Source: Acidimicrobiaceae bacterium (lineage in GTDB: Bacteria > Actinomycetota > Acidimicrobiia > Acidimicrobiales > RAAP-2). Taken from it: DNA of 8,879 bases. Below, in pieces: positions 1 to 6,207 of the stretch. Location of the stretch: the NCBI GenBank assembly GCA_003152555.1, contig PMAL01000085.1:7179-16057 (forward strand), read 5' to 3'. The position numbers were made by a program, and so were the translations under genes. Position 1 is the stretch's first letter; the number at the start of each line of letters is the position of its first letter. The notes beneath the pieces were generated by a model. It saw only the letters and a list, made by a program, of their open reading frames with translations. It was not told the DNA's origin and did no database searches.

Positions 1-227
1 CCGTGGAACTCATGAGCGACTACCTCGAGGGCTCGCTCTCGCGTCGTGATCGCCGACGGCTCGAAAAGCACCTCGCTGAATGCCCGCACTGCTCGACGTA
101 TTTAGATCAGATGCGCGCGACCATCGCCGCCAGTGGCGCCGTTCACCCCGAAGATCTCGACCCCCAGGCCCTCGATGATCTGACCGAACTGTTCCGTCAA
201 TACTGCGGTGACGCCGACCAGAGCTAG
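1..227 (+). CDS. Zinc-finger (HC2-type) anti-sigma factor, 5'-truncated by window edge
   Basis: This is the C-terminal part of a small putative anti-sigma factor. Such proteins bind an ECF sigma factor and are usually encoded directly downstream of it. The reading frame is open from base 3 to a TAG at 225-227 (74 codons visible). The zf-HC2 pattern is visible: ELMSDYLEGSLS, then an Arg-rich helix, then HLAECPHC, giving H23-x3-C27-x2-C30 of the ZAS zinc site. The family's first Cys normally sits a few residues before this ELMSDYLEG block, so it should lie just outside the window. The GTG at 3-5 is therefore probably an internal codon, not the start. No transmembrane helix follows; the tail is short and acidic (PEDLDPQALDDLTELF), which suggests a cytoplasmic, ZAS-only protein. 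The stop codon lies inside a perfect 10-base palindrome (GAGCTAGCTC, 221-230). The sigma factor partner upstream is an inference. Confidence 0.82.
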   Translation, partial: VELMSDYLEGSLSRRDRRRLEKHLAECPHCSTYLDQMRATIAASGAVHPEDLDPQALDDLTELFRQYCGDADQS

Positions 228-298
228 CTCGATTCCATGACTCGCGCAAATACCCGGAAGGTAATATCTCCCTCGACCACGCGGTCTGCAGCCAAGAA

Positions 299-657
299 TT
301 GCTGAGGGGGACGTCGACGGCGACGACTGACCGAGTTCCGGCATTGCGCTGGACCTACGGCCTCTGGAGGCCTTCAGCACTGGCGTTCTTTGCGCTCATC
401 AAGTCGATTCTGCGGGCCAATGTCGACGACGACGCCATCGGGCGGCAATTGGCAGGAACACCAAGGGGATGGTCTCGCCGGTCATCTACGTAATCGGTGG
501 TGCCCTCGCCTTCGTGTCTCGCTATTTGGCCTACGCCAGTTACGCGACCGTGTCCTTGATGCGGATCATTCCTGATCGTCGCCTCGCCAAGAATTCCTGT
601 CGCGACAGCAGGGCACCCCCCGTCACGTTATGTCGACGCTTCGAGACCCACGATTAA
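299..657 (+). pseudogene. Remnant of TMEM175/DUF1211-family membrane protein (C-terminal part, frameshifted)
   Basis: Two overlapping forward frames read together like the C-terminal end of a bacterial TMEM175 (DUF1211) protein, a family of integral membrane potassium channels. The first frame gives RVPALRWTYGLWRPSALAFF and then RANVDDDAIGRQLAGTPRG. At about 464-469 the similarity moves to another frame, giving MVSPVIYVIGGALAFVSRYL and then LAYASYATVSLMRIIPDRRL. This matches the family's usual ending: a hydrophobic helix, an Arg/Asp linker, then an 'ALAFVS..L...Y' helix and 'xxIPDRR'. The shift equals loss of one base in the GGGG run at 465-468. The conserved N-terminal half, with the RxxxFSD motif, is absent from all frames upstream, so more than one lesion must have occurred. 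The stop TAA (655-657) overlaps the convergent permease stop. The family assignment comes from remembered pattern, not alignment. The alternative is that the region is non-coding. Confidence 0.5.
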
Positions 658-1388
658 CTAACGCGCTGCGTGTCGCGCTGGTAGACACGCATGGCAACCC
701 GAGTCATCGCGATGGTCCATATGGCAATCACGATCCAGGCTTGCGCGGGCGGCCATCCACTCGGACTGAGTACGGACTGGGACGCTTGGACGAGCCAGTA
801 GGAAGGGATGTCCTTGACGACATTGAGCATGATGCCAGAGGTAAAGATTGGACCGAATGACCCGCCCAAGAGGGCAAATAGGGAAGTGACACCACCCAAA
901 GCGGGTCCCAGGGAGTCGACTTTCATGAGGTGTCCGAGCAAGATTCCAATCACCGCGAAGGGTATGAGGCCCACGAGCAGCAGCGCCATCATTTTCAGCC
1001 ACTCGATGGCCGAGAGGTGGACACCGAGGGCGCTGCCGGCAATGCCGAGGCAAAGGATCGAAAAGATCGCCATCATGTAACCGCAGAGCACTTTCGCGCT
1101 GAAGTAGGTCCTTGTTGAGAGCGGTGTGATCTTCATTTGGCGGGTCCAGCCGATCTGTCGCTCGGCCGCAATGCGCGCACCGCTCGACAGCATCGCCGTC
1201 ATCGATCCCCAGGACGCCATGGCCGTCATGTAGTACAGCGGGAAGTGAATTCCTTCGACCGTGATGTGCTTGTTAGGTCCGGCAATCGCAAAAAAAAGGA
1301 CCAGCGGAAAAATCAATGAGAAAATCAAGAACCTTCGGTTGCGTAGCGTGCGGAGAACCTCGAACTTGAGGTACGTGAGGTGCTTCAT
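654..1388 (-). CDS. ABC-2 type transporter permease
   Basis: This is the membrane subunit of an ABC exporter, 244 aa, read from ATG at 1388-1386 to TAA at 656-654. About six hydrophobic segments are visible, near residues 20-36, 50-69, 98-121, 131-153, 163-183 and 217-235. This is the normal plan and length for ABC-2 permeases of the DrrB/YadH kind. After the second helix comes AAERQIGWTRQMKITPLSTR, the family's cytoplasmic coupling-helix region (ERxxGxxxxxxxxPLS), which contacts the ATPase. The start is fixed by a 4-base ATGA overlap with the stop of the upstream ATPase gene, so the two are translationally coupled. The 3' end runs 4 bases into the convergent TMEM175 remnant. The substrate cannot be read from sequence; related systems export drugs, lipids or small secondary metabolites. 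Identity as an ABC-2 permease is secure. Confidence 0.92.
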   Translation of the reverse strand: MKHLTYLKFEVLRTLRNRRFLIFSLIFPLVLFFAIAGPNKHITVEGIHFPLYYMTAMASWGSMTAMLSSGARIAAERQIGWTRQMKITPLSTRTYFSAKVLCGYMMAIFSILCLGIAGSALGVHLSAIEWLKMMALLLVGLIPFAVIGILLGHLMKVDSLGPALGGVTSLFALLGGSFGPIFTSGIMLNVVKDIPSYWLVQASQSVLSPSGWPPAQAWIVIAIWTIAMTRVAMRVYQRDTQRVS

Positions 1389-2329
1389 AAAAGACCCTGC
1401 TCGAGGTCTTCGTCATCTTCATCATTGGCGGTCAACTCTAGGAATGCATCTTCCAGGCCAACACCACGAACTTCAAAGTCGCGGGCACCGGGATATCGCG
1501 TGAGCAGTTCTCGAAGCACTTTGTCGCAGGCGTCGCCGTCTGCGCACTTGATAGTGATGCCTTCGCCTCGACGATCGGCCGCGGTGACGCCCGGGATTTG
1601 AGATAGTTCGGCGACGTCAACGTTCTCCAGGGTGGCGCGAATAACACGACCGCCAACTTTTGCCTTGATCTCCGTAGGGGGTCCGTCGGCAACAATTCGA
1701 CCGCGGGCCATGAGGACAATGCGGTCGGCGTAGGAATCGGCCTCTTCGAGGTAGTGAGTCGCGAAAATCACGGTCTTGCCATCGGCGGCGACTTCACGCA
1801 TGATGTTCCAGAAGTCGCGACGGCCCTCGACATCGATTGCCGCGGTTGGCTCGTCGAGCACCAGTAGATCGGGATTGGCGACGAGCGCCACGGCAAACCG
1901 GACGCGCTGGGTTTGACCGCCGGACAGTTTGACGGTCGAGCGCTTGGCGATGTCCATCGTGCCCGTCAATTTCAGGACCTTGTCGACGTCGAGTGGGCGA
2001 GGGTAGAGCGACGCGACCATGGTGATGAGTTCACGAACGTTGAGATACTGCGGTGGAGAGCCGGTCTGCAGCATGCCGCCGACCTCACCGGCCTGGACGG
2101 CGTCCCGAGTTGACGCGCCAAAGAGCGTGACCGTGCCCGTGTCCGGGCGGGAGAGACCAAGAATCATGTCAATGGTGGTGGTCTTGCCGGCACCGTTGGG
2201 TCCCAAGAGCGCAACGATCTCCCCCCTGGCAATTGTGAGGTCGATACTGCGTACGGCTTGGACGTTGCCAAATGACTTCGAAAGGTGCGATAGCACGATG
2301 GCGTCGTGGCGTACGTCGGCGCTCATCAC
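1385..2329 (-). CDS. ABC exporter ATP-binding protein (DrrA/YadG-like)
   Basis: This is the ATPase subunit that powers the permease encoded immediately downstream. At 314 aa it has the full set of nucleotide-binding motifs in order: Walker A GPNGAGKT (43-50), Q-loop glutamine at 88, signature LSGGQ (135-139), Walker B LLVLDEP (155-161) with catalytic E160, a PTAAIDVEGRR D-loop region, and switch histidine H192 in FATH. Residues 225-300 form the extra C-terminal domain typical of drug- and polysaccharide-type ABC-2 ATPases. An acidic tail follows (NDEDDEDLEQ, 302-311). Translation can start at GTG (2329-2327) or the adjacent ATG (2326-2324). An AAGG eight bases before the GTG favours GTG weakly. 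The gene is divergent from the AlkC-type gene at 2444 and leads the two-gene exporter operon. The PTAxxDVExRR variant is familiar from actinobacterial exporters. The transported substrate is unknown. Confidence 0.94.
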   Translation of the reverse strand: MMSADVRHDAIVLSHLSKSFGNVQAVRSIDLTIARGEIVALLGPNGAGKTTTIDMILGLSRPDTGTVTLFGASTRDAVQAGEVGGMLQTGSPPQYLNVRELITMVASLYPRPLDVDKVLKLTGTMDIAKRSTVKLSGGQTQRVRFAVALVANPDLLVLDEPTAAIDVEGRRDFWNIMREVAADGKTVIFATHYLEEADSYADRIVLMARGRIVADGPPTEIKAKVGGRVIRATLENVDVAELSQIPGVTAADRRGEGITIKCADGDACDKVLRELLTRYPGARDFEVRGVGLEDAFLELTANDEDDEDLEQGLL

Positions 2330-2443
2330 ATCTTTAACCTTGCCACAAACAGAGGTACTTCAAAATGCGTCATGGTGTCGCGTCGACGGTAGGGTGAGGC
2401 GCACCATTGTTGAGTTGTCTGACGATAGGAGGAGGGAAGACCA
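2330..2443. promoter_or_regulatory. Divergent intergenic region between ABC exporter operon and alkC-type gene
   Basis: These 114 bases must carry the start signals for both the leftward exporter operon and the rightward glycosylase gene, unless one is read from farther away. I could not pick out a convincing -35/-10 pair on either strand. Visible elements are an 8-base palindrome CGTCGACG (2381-2388) lying between the arms ATGGTG (2372-2377) and CACCAT (2402-2407), which could form a regulator site or a weak stem. A purine-rich ribosome binding site lies at the right end. The operator reading is inference. Confidence 0.35.
2427..2436 (+). promoter_or_regulatory. Strong ribosome binding site for the alkC-type gene
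   Basis: AGGAGGAGGG is a near-perfect anti-Shine-Dalgarno match ending 7 bases before the ATG at 2444. It fixes that start and predicts efficient translation. It is by far the strongest such site in the window; the neighbouring FUSC and MMPL genes have weak ones. Confidence 0.8.
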
Positions 2444-3544
2444 ATGCCTGCTGCCGACGAGCTACTCAGTGCGCAATCGGTCCGTGACCTCACCAGGTGT
2501 CTTCGTAAGGCCGCCCCGGATCGCAAATGGTCGTCGGCGGCGGTCAGTACTGCGAAGTTCTCCGAATTGGGATTAGGCGAACGCGCCGCGATTGTGCGTG
2601 ACGCATTGCTCATTGATCTACCGAGTTCGTACGCCGCCGCGGCCAAGATATTTCGCGCCGCGCTCAAGAATGACTCGTTCACCAGCTGGATGCTCTGGCC
2701 AGTGGGCGAAGCCGCGTCGCTCAAGGCGTTGGCGTCGTCAAGGGACGCTGACTTCGAGGACGGACTGAAGTTGCTGGCCCAGCTAACCGGTCGTTTTTCC
2801 AGTGAATTCGCCATCCGCACGTTTCTTAATGCCAATCTTCAACGCACACTCGATGCCGCGGTGCTCTGGGCGTCGAGTGACGACGAAGCCGTGCGTCGAC
2901 TGGCCAGTGAAGGCACACGTCCGCGCTTGCCGTGGGCCAAACAGGTGCCGGCATTCCGCTCCCAGCCCGCGGCGGCACTGCCGATTCTCGATCGGTTGTA
3001 CCGCGACGAGTCCGAGACCGTTCGTCGTTCCGTCGCCAATCATCTCAACGACATCAGTCGGGCCGATCCCGACCTCGCGGTAAGAACGGCGAGACGCTGG
3101 CTCAAGAAGCCCGACGCGAACACGCCGCGGATGGTCCGTCACGCGATGCGCACCTTGGTCAAACAAGCGAATCCTGGCGCACTCTCGCTGTTGGGTTTTT
3201 CTTCGGCTGATGACATCTCCATCGGTGCCCCGACGCTCGCGAGTCACGTGGTGTCAATGGGCGGCGAGCTGGTGTTCGAAGGCGTCATTGTCAACGAAGG
3301 ATCACGCGCCGCGCGCTTGGTGATTGACTATGTCGTCCACTACCAAAAGGCCAACGGCACGCTGGCACCCAAGGTCTTCAAATTGAGCGCCAAGGCACTG
3401 CTACCGGGCGAACGTCTGACCGTGCAGAAGCGTCACTCCTTCAAGCCAATCAGCACCCGCAAGCATTACGCCGGACCACACTCGCTGGGACTGCAAGTGA
3501 ATGGTGCTCGCTCCGAGGGTGTCAACTTCGACGTGGTGGACTGA
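2444..3544 (+). CDS. alkC: AlkC-type DNA alkylation repair glycosylase (HEAT-like repeats + Ig-like domain)
   Basis: This putative base-excision DNA glycosylase removes alkylated bases such as 3-methyladenine. It belongs to the AlkC branch of the AlkC/AlkD superfamily, whose members do not flip the base. The protein has 366 aa. Residues 1 to about 250 are alpha-helical HEAT-like repeats. They carry the two blocks I recognise as AlkC hallmarks: FSSEFAIRTFL (118-128, with E121) and EAVRRLASEGTRPRLPW (148-164, with E156 and W164), followed by VRRSVANHLNDISRADPDL (193-211). From memory, these acidic residues and the tryptophan lie in the AlkC active-site region, but I could not align them. Residues from about 262 to the end (ELVFEGVIVNEG, then alternating beta strands) look like the C-terminal Ig-like domain of the long AlkC form, which helps bind DNA. 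The start is set by a strong AGGAGG site. The gene is divergent from an ABC exporter operon and 58 bases ahead of a FUSC gene. Confidence 0.87.
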   Translation: MPAADELLSAQSVRDLTRCLRKAAPDRKWSSAAVSTAKFSELGLGERAAIVRDALLIDLPSSYAAAAKIFRAALKNDSFTSWMLWPVGEAASLKALASSRDADFEDGLKLLAQLTGRFSSEFAIRTFLNANLQRTLDAAVLWASSDDEAVRRLASEGTRPRLPWAKQVPAFRSQPAAALPILDRLYRDESETVRRSVANHLNDISRADPDLAVRTARRWLKKPDANTPRMVRHAMRTLVKQANPGALSLLGFSSADDISIGAPTLASHVVSMGGELVFEGVIVNEGSRAARLVIDYVVHYQKANGTLAPKVFKLSAKALLPGERLTVQKRHSFKPISTRKHYAGPHSLGLQVNGARSEGVNFDVVD

Positions 3545-3550
3545 CATCAC

Positions 3551-3566
3551 GACGTCCTTGGGCGTC
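3551..3566 (+). terminator. Possible hairpin terminator after the alkC-type gene
   Basis: GACGTC-CTTG-GGCGTC can fold into a 6-pair stem (one G-U pair) with a 4-base loop, starting 6 bases past the stop at 3544. No T-run follows, so it is at best a weak or Rho-assisted terminator, and the downstream FUSC gene may still be co-transcribed. Confidence 0.3.
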
Positions 3567-3568
3567 AG

Positions 3569-3578
3569 CTCGTACGAG
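3569..3578. promoter_or_regulatory. 10-base perfect palindrome upstream of the FUSC gene
   Basis: CTCGTACGAG is its own reverse complement and lies 24 bases before the earliest FUSC start, just behind the hairpin at 3551-3566. It could be half of an operator or part of an extended RNA structure. A chance palindrome is also possible. Confidence 0.25.
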
Positions 3579-3602
3579 GGGCATTAAACCGCGAGTGTTA
3601 GT

Positions 3603-5726
3603 TTGAATTCAGTGAGCGATCGAAGGGCAGTACCCGATTCGCTGCGGGTGAACCTGCGACTCCTCACCCCGGTCGCCGGCGCCATCACCGCACTCCCGCT
3701 CGTCTGCGTGTTCGTATTTGGGCTCTCGATTGGCAGCACGCGGGCCGCGATTTCCATGGCCATCGGCGCCAATCTGATCGCGATTGTGTCGCTCGTCGGG
3801 GCTCCACGCCTATCCATAGGACTCGCGGTCTCGGACGCGTTCGCGATGGCCGTGTCGGTGTTTCTCGGTTCCGTGACCGGTCCCTATCCCTGGTTGCACT
3901 CGGTGGTCATGATTCCGTGGTGCTTCGCCGCGGGAATGCTGGTGGCCTTCGGCAAGACACAAGCGACGATTGGCACGCAGGCAATCATTGCCTTTGTTGT
4001 GCTGGGTCGCTTTTCGGGTACACCGATCAATGCGCTCTACCTTGGTCTGCTCGTGCTCGTGGGCGCGCTCGTCGAGGTGGCGGCGCTCTTCATCCTGCGT
4101 CTTCCTCCAAGTCTGCGATACCAGCGCGGTCGTCTCGCCGATGGATTTGAAGCGCTCGCCGAACTGTCGCGTCGTGACCCCCATATTTCTACCCACGACG
4201 TGGCCACGACCTTGGACGACGTCGAGCGCGCGCTTTCGGCGTCGTCGCTCTTTGGGCGCACCGACGTGCGCGACCTCCGAGCGGTGCTGGACCAAGCCCG
4301 ACGGATGCGATTCGAACTCACCACGCTCAATGGGCTGAGGGTGCGGATTTCGGATATCGATGACGGGTCAGTGGGCACATTCATCAGCACGTGCCTTCTG
4401 GCCGCCGGCGCGGCACAGGACGAAATTGCCGCGGGACTTCGCCAGCCGCGCCTCTCAGCTCATTGGCAGGACGACGTGGCGAAGTTCCGCGATGACGTGG
4501 CGCAACTTGAGACAGAACTAGCAGATGCGTTCTCGGACTCGAGCAATGTTGCTCGCCAGTGCCTGTCGTACTTAGCCGCGCTCGGCGGTCAACTGCGAGC
4601 GGCGGCTGGCCTTATGGAAAAATCGCGAGTGGCCGGCAGCCGACGCGTGTGGCGACCGCACTTGGCGCGACGAACAGGTTCCGATCCGCGAGACTTTCGA
4701 AGCGATCTCGCCGTCGTCCGCGCGAACCTTCGTCGTGACTCGCCAGCCTTTCGTCACGCCGTGCGTTTGGCGATTGCCGTGCCCGCGTCACTCGGACTCG
4801 CGACGTGGCTGTCGCTGCCTCGCGGCTACTGGCTCGCCTTCGCCGTGGCCGTCATCCTGAAGCCGGACTACAGCACGCTTTTTGACCGCGGACTGGGGCG
4901 AGTAGTGGGGACGTTGGTCGGCGCCACGTTGGCCGCGGTCATCGTCAGTGAACTCCAGCCCGACTTGTTCTGGACGACAGTATTGGTGGCCGCCATGGCG
5001 TGGGCTGTTTACTCCACGTGGGCGGCCAGCTTCTCGGTCGCGATGGGTTTCGTGACCGCGCTGGTGCTGACGCTGCTCAGCACTTCACTGCACGACACGG
5101 TGGGTACAGCCTTCGACAGATTTATCGACGTCACGCTCGGCGCCATTATCGCCGTCGTGGTCTATCTCGTATGGCCCACGTCGCCGAAGGCCGGTATCGA
5201 AAAGTCGCAATTTGGTCTGTTCGCGTCGTTGCGCGACTACTTGGCTGTTGTCATCGACGTGGTTGAACAAAAACCAGTGTCCGATCAGCAGGTGATGGCG
5301 CGTTCAAAGTCAACACGCTTGGCTTGGGCCAACTCTGAAGCGGCCGTCGATCGCTCGATTCAGGAACCGGCCGCCACTCGTATTGATCCCTCCCAAGGAC
5401 GCGGGCTGCTGGCGGCCGCTCAGCGGATTGTTCGCGCCACCCAAGGACTTTGGATTGACGCCGAGCGCGGCGCGACGGTCCCGCCGTTCGCGGCGCTGGA
5501 AGAGTTGTCGACGGGACTGCTCGCCGGGCTCGATAATCTCGCTAATGCCTTCGCCGGTCGTCCTACGACGCCGATGCCCGATCTACGTGCGCTTTTCCGG
5601 GCTGTCGAGCTGGCGCTCGCTCAAATGGACGTCGCGCCGTCACTGGGGCTTCACCTGGACGAACTGGTTAACGCTATCGACACGGCGGCCCACCTCGTCG
5701 GGCTGATGACACCCGAGATTCACTGA
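3603..5726 (+). CDS. FUSC-family (aromatic acid exporter-like) inner membrane protein
   Basis: This putative membrane exporter of the FUSC/ArAE type is related in plan to E. coli AaeB and YccS. It has 707 aa in four parts: a first membrane block (about 20-166), a soluble helical region (about 170-380), a second membrane block (about 384-525), and a helical cytoplasmic tail (526-707). The second block holds the FUSC signature: FRHAVRLAIAVPASLG (383-398), PRGYWLAFAVAVILKPDY (406-423), then GRVVGTLVGATLAAV (432-446). Two half-blocks flanking a soluble domain is the normal arrangement. The only in-frame starts after the stop at 3585 are TTG (3603) and GTG (3612). Neither has a clear Shine-Dalgarno sequence, so the exact start is unsure; co-transcription with the alkC-type gene 58 bases upstream would fit that. 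The 3' end overlaps the convergent DUF2630 gene by 7 bases. Family members export aromatic acids and other small organic anions; the substrate here is unknown. Confidence 0.85.
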   Translation: MNSVSDRRAVPDSLRVNLRLLTPVAGAITALPLVCVFVFGLSIGSTRAAISMAIGANLIAIVSLVGAPRLSIGLAVSDAFAMAVSVFLGSVTGPYPWLHSVVMIPWCFAAGMLVAFGKTQATIGTQAIIAFVVLGRFSGTPINALYLGLLVLVGALVEVAALFILRLPPSLRYQRGRLADGFEALAELSRRDPHISTHDVATTLDDVERALSASSLFGRTDVRDLRAVLDQARRMRFELTTLNGLRVRISDIDDGSVGTFISTCLLAAGAAQDEIAAGLRQPRLSAHWQDDVAKFRDDVAQLETELADAFSDSSNVARQCLSYLAALGGQLRAAAGLMEKSRVAGSRRVWRPHLARRTGSDPRDFRSDLAVVRANLRRDSPAFRHAVRLAIAVPASLGLATWLSLPRGYWLAFAVAVILKPDYSTLFDRGLGRVVGTLVGATLAAVIVSELQPDLFWTTVLVAAMAWAVYSTWAASFSVAMGFVTALVLTLLSTSLHDTVGTAFDRFIDVTLGAIIAVVVYLVWPTSPKAGIEKSQFGLFASLRDYLAVVIDVVEQKPVSDQQVMARSKSTRLAWANSEAAVDRSIQEPAATRIDPSQGRGLLAAAQRIVRATQGLWIDAERGATVPPFAALEELSTGLLAGLDNLANAFAGRPTTPMPDLRALFRAVELALAQMDVAPSLGLHLDELVNAIDTAAHLVGLMTPEIH

Positions 5727-5962
5727 AGGTATTTCTCGACGACTTCTTCGCGGCGCAATGCGGCGCCATTGGGATTAAGACCAGCGTCACGCCTCGCCCG
5801 ACGCTGGCGCAGTAGGTCCCAGCATTGGTCGAGCTCGACCTCAATGTTCTTGAGCCGTTGCAGTTCCTCCGCGGTAGCTGGCCTCCCATCGTGAGATTCT
5901 TCAAGTTCCAGCTCCTCGTCTGCAAGTTTGTTGATGCGATTGAGGACGGTGTTGTCATCCAT
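5720..5962 (-). CDS. DUF2630 family small protein
   Basis: This small soluble protein of 80 aa has no assigned biochemical function. I recognise the family by the N-terminal helix MDDNTVLNRINKLADEE followed by EL/EE residues, the central VELDQCWDLLRQRRARRD (47-64) with its nearly invariant LDQCWDLLRQRRA stretch, and the closing EVVEKYL. The whole sequence predicts as charged helix, probably a coiled coil or helical hairpin, with no signal peptide or membrane segment. The length is normal for the family. ATG at 5962-5960 is preceded by AGAAAGGA at a 6-base spacing, a good ribosome binding site. The gene is monocistronic, tail-to-tail with the FUSC gene (7-base overlap of the ends) and divergent from the MMPL gene across 245 bases. 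DUF2630 proteins occur mainly in Actinobacteria, which informs the organism call. Confidence 0.88.
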   Translation of the reverse strand: MDDNTVLNRINKLADEELELEESHDGRPATAEELQRLKNIEVELDQCWDLLRQRRARRDAGLNPNGAALRREEVVEKYLQ

Positions 5963-6016
5963 GGGAGATCCTTTCTAGCGTGCACGTACATTCTTCCTCG
6001 CCATACAGTATGCGTT

Positions 6017-6050
6017 GTAGTGATCCCACATGACTCCAACGTGGGGCTAC
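6017..6050. repeat. Bipartite inverted repeat in the DUF2630-MMPL gap
   Basis: Two nested arms are present: GTAG (6017-6020) with CTAC (6047-6050), and CCCAC (6025-6029) with GTGGG (6041-6045) around an 11-base spacer. The inner and outer arms are not evenly spaced (TGAT on the left, a single G on the right). It could be a regulator binding site or a leader RNA stem for the leftward gene. A chance pairing cannot be excluded. Confidence 0.3.
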
Positions 6051-6148
6051 CACGACTCGGGAGAATGGTGCCAGTGGGGTCGCGAAAAAGGCTGTCCATT
6101 TGTATTCTTTTTTGGCGTGATGGGTACCGAGAGAGCGGATTTACTTGT

Positions 6149-6167
6149 CCTGAGGGTCAACTTCAGG
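6149..6167. promoter_or_regulatory. Putative operator CCTGA-N9-TCAGG upstream of the MMPL gene
   Basis: A perfect 5-base inverted repeat with a 9-base spacer ends 40 bases before the MMPL GTG. A direct repeat GGTCA (6155-6159 and 6166-6170) overlaps it, 11 bases apart, about one helical turn. Such sites often bind dimeric regulators (TetR, MarR and similar) in front of transporter genes. No regulator gene lies in the window, so this is inference from spacing and position. Confidence 0.33.
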
Positions 6168-6207
6168 TCACTCAATCTCCAGGTATTCGGGTGTTTGGGA
6201 TGAAATC

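Larger units (their letters stand above)
5963..6207. promoter_or_regulatory. 245-base divergent regulatory gap between DUF2630 and MMPL genes
   Basis: I see no convincing gene in this stretch. It should hold promoters for the leftward DUF2630 gene and the rightward MMPL gene. The DUF2630 end carries that gene's ribosome binding site. The middle holds a bipartite inverted repeat (6017-6050) and an A/T-rich patch (AAAAAG 6085-6090, CTTTTTT 6107-6113) that could ease melting. The MMPL end carries a CCTGA-N9-TCAGG repeat. No clear consensus -35/-10 pair could be assigned by eye. Confidence 0.5.

Noticed and set aside
221..230. Palindrome GAGCTAGCTC as a terminator of the anti-sigma gene
   Set aside because: It is only 10 bases with no loop, contains the stop codon itself, and no T-run follows; too little to call a terminator.
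2326..2835. Open frame of 169 codons on the minus strand, continuing past the exporter promoter gap
   Set aside because: It lies mostly antisense to the well-supported AlkC-type gene, shows no recognisable domain, and its composition is the Ser/Ala/Arg-rich look of a shadow frame.
3810..4295. 161-codon minus-strand frame inside the FUSC gene
   Set aside because: It is fully antisense to a confidently identified membrane protein and is rich in His/Arg/Glu, as expected for the complement of GC-rich coding DNA.
5674..6099. 141-codon minus-strand frame overlapping the DUF2630 gene and the gap
   Set aside because: It is out of frame with the recognisable DUF2630 protein and shows no family features; a shadow frame.
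6085..6113. AAAAAG...CTTTTTT arrangement as a bidirectional terminator
   Set aside because: No gene ends next to it, the loop would be 16 bases, and the arms are only A/T-rich. It more likely reflects the AT-rich character of a promoter region.
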